Source: Patulibacter minatonensis DSM 18081 (GTDB taxonomy: Bacteria; Actinomycetota; Thermoleophilia; Solirubrobacterales; Solirubrobacteraceae). From it: a stretch of 64,000 bases of DNA. A program made the position numbers and the translations under genes. The notes under the pieces are model-generated. The model had not been told where the DNA came from and made no database searches. It saw nothing but the letters and a program-made list of their open reading frames with translations. The DNA lies in assembly GCF_000519325.1 (NCBI RefSeq), contig NZ_KI912613.1:5455553-5519552 (forward strand). Reading direction: 5' to 3'. Within the stretch, counting starts at the first letter, position 1. Every line of letters begins with the position of its first letter. This document shows, piece after piece, positions 60,972 through 64,000 of the stretch.

Positions 60972-61748
60972 GTGCTGATCCTCGTGCCGCCCTCGGAGGG
61001 CAAGACCGCGCCGCGGTCGGGCCCACCGCTCGACCTCGACGCGCTCTCGCACCCGGGGCTGACCCCGGTCCGCGACGCGACGCTCGAGGCCCTCGAGGCG
61101 CTGTCCGCCGGCGACGAGGCGGTCGCCCTGGAGGAGCTGCACCTCGGGCCGAAGAGCCGCGACGACCTCGAGCGCAACCGCGTGCTGCGGACCGCCCCCA
61201 CCGCGCCGGCGTCCCGGGTCTACACCGGCGTCCTCTTCGACCGCCTGGGGCTGACGTCGCTGCGCGGCGGCGCCAAGGAGCGCGCGGAGGAGCACGTCCG
61301 GATCGTCAGCGCGCTGTGGGGCGTCCTAAGGCCGTCGGACCCGATCCCCGCGTACCGGTGTCCGGCCGGGGCGCGACTCCCGGGTGCCGAGAGCGCGCGG
61401 CGCACGTGGCAGGAGCCCCTGGCGGCCGTCCTCCCCGCCGACCAGCTGGTGGTGGACCTGCGCTCCGGGCCCTACCGGGAGCTGTGGCGCGGGCCCGCCG
61501 ACGCCCCGACGGTGCTCGTCGGCGTCGTCCGCGAGTCCGGCGGGAAGCGGACGGTCGTCAGCCACGACGCGAAGGCGACGCGCGGCGCGATCGCCCGCGC
61601 GCTCCTGCGCGACAAGCCGGTGTGGAACGGCCCGGAGACGCCCGCGCGGGTGGCGAAGCGGATCGCCGCCGCCGGCTGGACGGTCGAGCTGGGCGAGGAG
61701 CGCCGAGGCGGCGCGGTCGAGCTGACCGTCGTCGAGCAGGCGCCCTGA
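60972..61748 (+). CDS. yaaA: YaaA-family peroxide stress protein (UPF0246)
   Basis: 258 residues, matching the DUF328/YaaA family: the N-terminal MLILVPPSEGKTAP, then the central RVYTGVLFDRLGL and WGVLRPSDPIPAYRC, and C-terminal VVSHDAKATRGAIARALL. In E. coli YaaA lowers free iron during peroxide stress and binds DNA; the role in actinobacteria is not known. TAGCGT (60959-60964) lies 7 nt before the GTG, so leaderless. The symbol rests on family resemblance. Confidence 0.88.
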   Translation: MLILVPPSEGKTAPRSGPPLDLDALSHPGLTPVRDATLEALEALSAGDEAVALEELHLGPKSRDDLERNRVLRTAPTAPASRVYTGVLFDRLGLTSLRGGAKERAEEHVRIVSALWGVLRPSDPIPAYRCPAGARLPGAESARRTWQEPLAAVLPADQLVVDLRSGPYRELWRGPADAPTVLVGVVRESGGKRTVVSHDAKATRGAIARALLRDKPVWNGPETPARVAKRIAAAGWTVELGEERRGGAVELTVVEQAP

Positions 61749-61785
61749 GCCCGGGCCGGGGTGCGGCGGCCGCCGGGCCGCCGGT

Positions 61786-62439
61786 TCACCGGCCCGCGGG
61801 CGGACGCAGCTGGGCGTCGAACGCCTCGCCGGCGAGCAGCAGCAGGCGGGCCTCGTCGTCCTCGTCGTCGGAGACCACGCCGATCGAGACCGCGAGCGCC
61901 TGGGCCTGGACGAGCAGCACCCGGGCGAGGTCCGTCGGATCGCCCTCGCGGATCGACCCGTCGTCCTGTCCGCGACGGACGCCGGCCTCGAGCACCGTCA
62001 GCATCACCCGCTGCGAGACCCCGGTGCGAGCGGTCACGTAGGGGAGCAGGAACTCGGGGTCGACGTCGAGGATCTTGCGGAAGAGGTCGTCGCGTCGCAT
62101 CCCGCGGCAGCCCGCCACGATCGTCGCAGCGAGGCGCTCCCTGGCGGACGGCAGTCCCTCCGCGGCGCGGCCGGCGGCGACGACCGCCCGGCCGAAGTCC
62201 AGCGTGACGAGATCGCGGAGCACGGTCTCGACGTCCGGGTAGTGCCGGTAGAGCGTCGTGCGGCTGACGTCCGCCCGGCGCGCGACGTCGCTCATGGTGA
62301 CCCGGGAGATGCCGCGGTCCAGGACGCACGTGCGCGCGGCCTCGAGCAGGCGGAGGGCGATGGGCGGCCGGTCGAGGAGCGCACGGACGATCGCCTCGGG
62401 GTCGCCGCCTGCCGCCTGGTGCTGCTCCTCGATGGTCAT
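61786..62439 (-). CDS. TetR/AcrR-family transcriptional regulator
   Basis: 217 residues. The helix-turn-helix (about 27-72) reads RLLEAARTCVLDRGISRVTMSDVARRADVSRTTLYRHYPDVETVL. The ligand-binding domain is acidic at the end (VSDDEDDEARL). ATG start. Convergent with yaaA and divergent from the CpsD-like gene over 153 bases; the target genes cannot be told. No operator repeat was recognised in the gap. Confidence 0.9.
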   Translation of the reverse strand: MTIEEQHQAAGGDPEAIVRALLDRPPIALRLLEAARTCVLDRGISRVTMSDVARRADVSRTTLYRHYPDVETVLRDLVTLDFGRAVVAAGRAAEGLPSARERLAATIVAGCRGMRRDDLFRKILDVDPEFLLPYVTARTGVSQRVMLTVLEAGVRRGQDDGSIREGDPTDLARVLLVQAQALAVSIGVVSDDEDDEARLLLLAGEAFDAQLRPPAGR

Positions 62440-62592
62440 CGGACCCCATCATGCCCGGCCGGGCGCCGCGGAGCGGTTCCGCCGGGCGTTGCGCGAAGGT
62501 CTGCGGAGCGTCGCGCGCGCCGACGGGTCCCGGTGCTGCCGCGCCCGGTGGATCCGGGGCCGCGTCGGCGTCCTCCGATCGTCTGCCCCATC

Positions 62593-63504
62593 GTGTCCCG
62601 CCGCCTCCTCACCGCGCTCCTGCTCGCCCTCGCCCTCGTCCTCGTGGGGGCCGCCGTCGGGCTGCTCCTCGTCGACGACCGCCCGTGGTGGTCGGCGGTG
62701 GCGGGCGGTGGCGTCGGGGCGCTCGTCGCCGGGCCCCCGGCGTTCGTCCTGGGCCGCCGGACGACGCGCCTGACCGGTGGGGCCCACGCCCAGGCGGTGT
62801 CGGGCCTGCCGCTCGTCGCGCACGTCCCGCCGCCCGGGTCCGATGCCGCCGACGCCCGCCGGGCGGACGAGGCGTTCCGGATGCTCCGCGCGGCGCTCGT
62901 GCCCGCCCCCGGCCCGGACGACGCCCCCGGCCTCGTCGTGGTCGTGACGTCCGCCGCCCCCGGCGAGGGCAAGACCACCGTCGCCGCCGGCCTCGCCCGC
63001 GCCCTGGCCCGTGCCGGCCGCCCCGTCGTCGCGGTCGAGACCGACCTGCGGCGCCCGGCGCTCTCCGGGGCCCTCGGCGTCCCCGGGAACCCCGCGCGCG
63101 GTCTGACGGCCGCGATCGTCGGCGGCGTGCCGGTCGCCGACCTGCTGATCGAGGTCGAGGCCGGCCTCCGTCTGCTGCCCGCCGGCGAGCTCCCGCCCAA
63201 CGCGCCGGAGCTCCTCGGCAGCCCGGACGCCGCCCGGGTGCTCCGGGAGCTCTCGGCGTCGGGCGTCGACGTCGTCCTCGACACCGCCCCGCTCCTGCCG
63301 GTGGCGGACACGCGCGAGCTCCTCGCGCACCCCATCGGTCGACGGACGGTCCTGGTCTCGCGACCCGGGGTCTCGGACAGCGACGAGCTGCGGGCCGCGG
63401 TCGCGCTGCTCCCGGACGGCTCCGGTGCCGTCCTCGCCGTCTCGGGCCGGGCCCACGCGCCGCGCAGCTACGACGCGTACCTGCGGGACGGCGCGCGGGT
63501 CTGA
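62593..63504 (+). CDS. CpsD/CapB-like P-loop ATPase (BY-kinase family, reduced)
   Basis: 303 residues. Two membrane helices (about 5-27 and 34-55) replace the large Wzz-like domain of full polysaccharide co-polymerase kinases. Then comes the P-loop domain with Walker A SAAPGEGKTT (about 126), Walker A' ETDLRRPAL and Walker B VVLDTAPLLPVADTRE. The C-terminal tyrosine cluster of BY-kinases is absent; only one Tyr pair is near the end (SYDAYLRDG). So the protein is likely an ATPase without autokinase tail, perhaps regulating exopolysaccharide export. GTG start; no clear ribosome site. Confidence 0.8.
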   Translation: MSRRLLTALLLALALVLVGAAVGLLLVDDRPWWSAVAGGGVGALVAGPPAFVLGRRTTRLTGGAHAQAVSGLPLVAHVPPPGSDAADARRADEAFRMLRAALVPAPGPDDAPGLVVVVTSAAPGEGKTTVAAGLARALARAGRPVVAVETDLRRPALSGALGVPGNPARGLTAAIVGGVPVADLLIEVEAGLRLLPAGELPPNAPELLGSPDAARVLRELSASGVDVVLDTAPLLPVADTRELLAHPIGRRTVLVSRPGVSDSDELRAAVALLPDGSGAVLAVSGRAHAPRSYDAYLRDGARV

Positions 63505-63517
63505 GCCCGCGGGCCGC

Positions 63518-64000
63518 CTAGCCCGCCGCGCGCAGGGCGGCGTCGGGCTCGGCGACGCCGTAGGACTCGCGCAGGCGCCGGAGCACGTCCTCGCGGGTCA
63601 TGCCCGACGCGAGGAGCTCGCGGGCGACGAGGGTCGCGGTCCCGGACGGCGGGACCGGCTCGGGCGTCGGGGCCGGCTCGAGCGTCGGGGCCCGCTCGGG
63701 CGGTGGGACCGCTTCCCGCGGCGGATCGGGCGCCTGCTGCGGAGGCGCGGACCCGCCCGTCGCGCCGGCGCCGGCGGTCGTCGTCGGGACCTGCAGCCGG
63801 TCGACCGCGGCGTCGGTCTCCGCCGGGCGCTCCTCGAGCCCGTCGACCAGTGCGAGGAGCGCGTCGACCCGCCCGCGCAGGCGGTCGATCCGGCCGACCA
63901 GGGCGCCGGGGTCGGTCGCCTGCCCGTCGTCGGCCACCGGGACGGCGGGCTCGGCGGCGGGGCCGGGGGCGGACGCGGATCCGGCCGCCGGCGCGGACCC
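63518..64000 (-). CDS. Ala/Pro-rich protein of unknown function, cut by the window edge
   Basis: C-terminal part of at least 161 codons. An N-terminal Ala/Pro/Gly-rich stretch (open to 64000 without a stop) leads to a heptad-like helix (IDRLRGRVDALLALVDGLEE), a second Pro/Glu/Thr-rich linker, and a C-terminal helical domain (ATLVARELLASGMTREDVLRRLRESYGV). An internal GTG at 63937 would give 139 residues, but the upstream codons continue the same composition, so the true start is probably outside. The C-terminal part could be a small DNA-binding or coiled-coil domain. Convergent with the CpsD-like gene, 14 bases away. Confidence 0.5.
   Translation of the reverse strand, partial: GSAPAAGSASAPGPAAEPAVPVADDGQATDPGALVGRIDRLRGRVDALLALVDGLEERPAETDAAVDRLQVPTTTAGAGATGGSAPPQQAPDPPREAVPPPERAPTLEPAPTPEPVPPSGTATLVARELLASGMTREDVLRRLRESYGVAEPDAALRAAG

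Noticed and set aside
58602..61295. Open frame of 897 codons on the minus strand with periodic VVAVLAVDRV-type repeats
   Set aside because: It is the complement of the RTX repeat array, which explains the periodicity.

Overview
The window is about 64 kb of very GC-rich, densely coding actinobacterial chromosome. Gene content (InhA-like FabI, monomeric isocitrate dehydrogenase, FprA-type ferredoxin reductase, primary sigma factor, many GTG starts, DxxR-HipA-like/DUF3037 pair) points to Actinomycetota, and the overall flavour suggests Thermoleophilia/Solirubrobacterales (Conexibacter- or Patulibacter-like). That placement is inference, since no 16S or marker alignment could be run. No phage, insertion sequence, integrase or CRISPR array is visible; this is core chromosome with some accessory blocks. 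At least 19 genes have a TANNNT box 6-8 nt before the start codon, so leaderless transcription looks common here and was used to choose starts.

Layout: 0-3.5 kb holds the conserved but poorly understood circularly permuted ATP-grasp / alpha-E / transglutaminase operon. 3.6-6.8 kb holds a six-TM adenylate cyclase and a cardiolipin synthase. 7-13.8 kb is a type II fatty acid synthesis cluster on the minus strand (fabD-fabH-fabG, hairpin, acpP-fabF-carboxyltransferase-fabI). 13.9-18.2 kb holds a NarL-type two-component pair next to two tandem secreted GH-A-like glycosidase paralogues. 18.4-20.6 kb holds a flavoprotein disulfide reductase and a DUF1295 membrane enzyme that share one CTAG stop. 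20.8-26.3 kb is a three-gene secreted operon (Tat-exported amine oxidase, neutral ceramidase-like enzyme with an Ala/Arg-rich insertion, beta-propeller). 26.7-33.9 kb contains fprA, an epoxide hydrolase, two VOC proteins, a limonene-epoxide-hydrolase-like enzyme and icd.

34-41.8 kb: a PAS-GGDEF protein with a degenerate signature, tRNA-Thr, folE, an SRPBCC protein, two FKBP prolyl isomerases, DUF3037 + HipA-like kinase, a crotonase-fold protein and a lipoprotein. 41.8-48.8 kb: tRNA-Tyr, the primary sigma factor, pgsA, an EamA transporter plus ABC-2 exporter, clpP, a fumarylacetoacetase-family enzyme and a YqgE/AlgH protein.

49-54 kb is the most distinctive block: six small exported proteins, five of them with a lipobox, sharing an N-terminal Y-x(3)-W-x(3)-C motif and a C-terminal P-x-C motif, interrupted by murB. 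54-64 kb: acyl-CoA dehydrogenase with a divergent TetR regulator, a zinc-ribbon membrane protein, rpsD, a secreted RTX calcium-binding protein, a small conserved protein, a YaaA-family protein, another TetR regulator, a CpsD-like P-loop ATPase and, at the right edge, a gene cut by the window.
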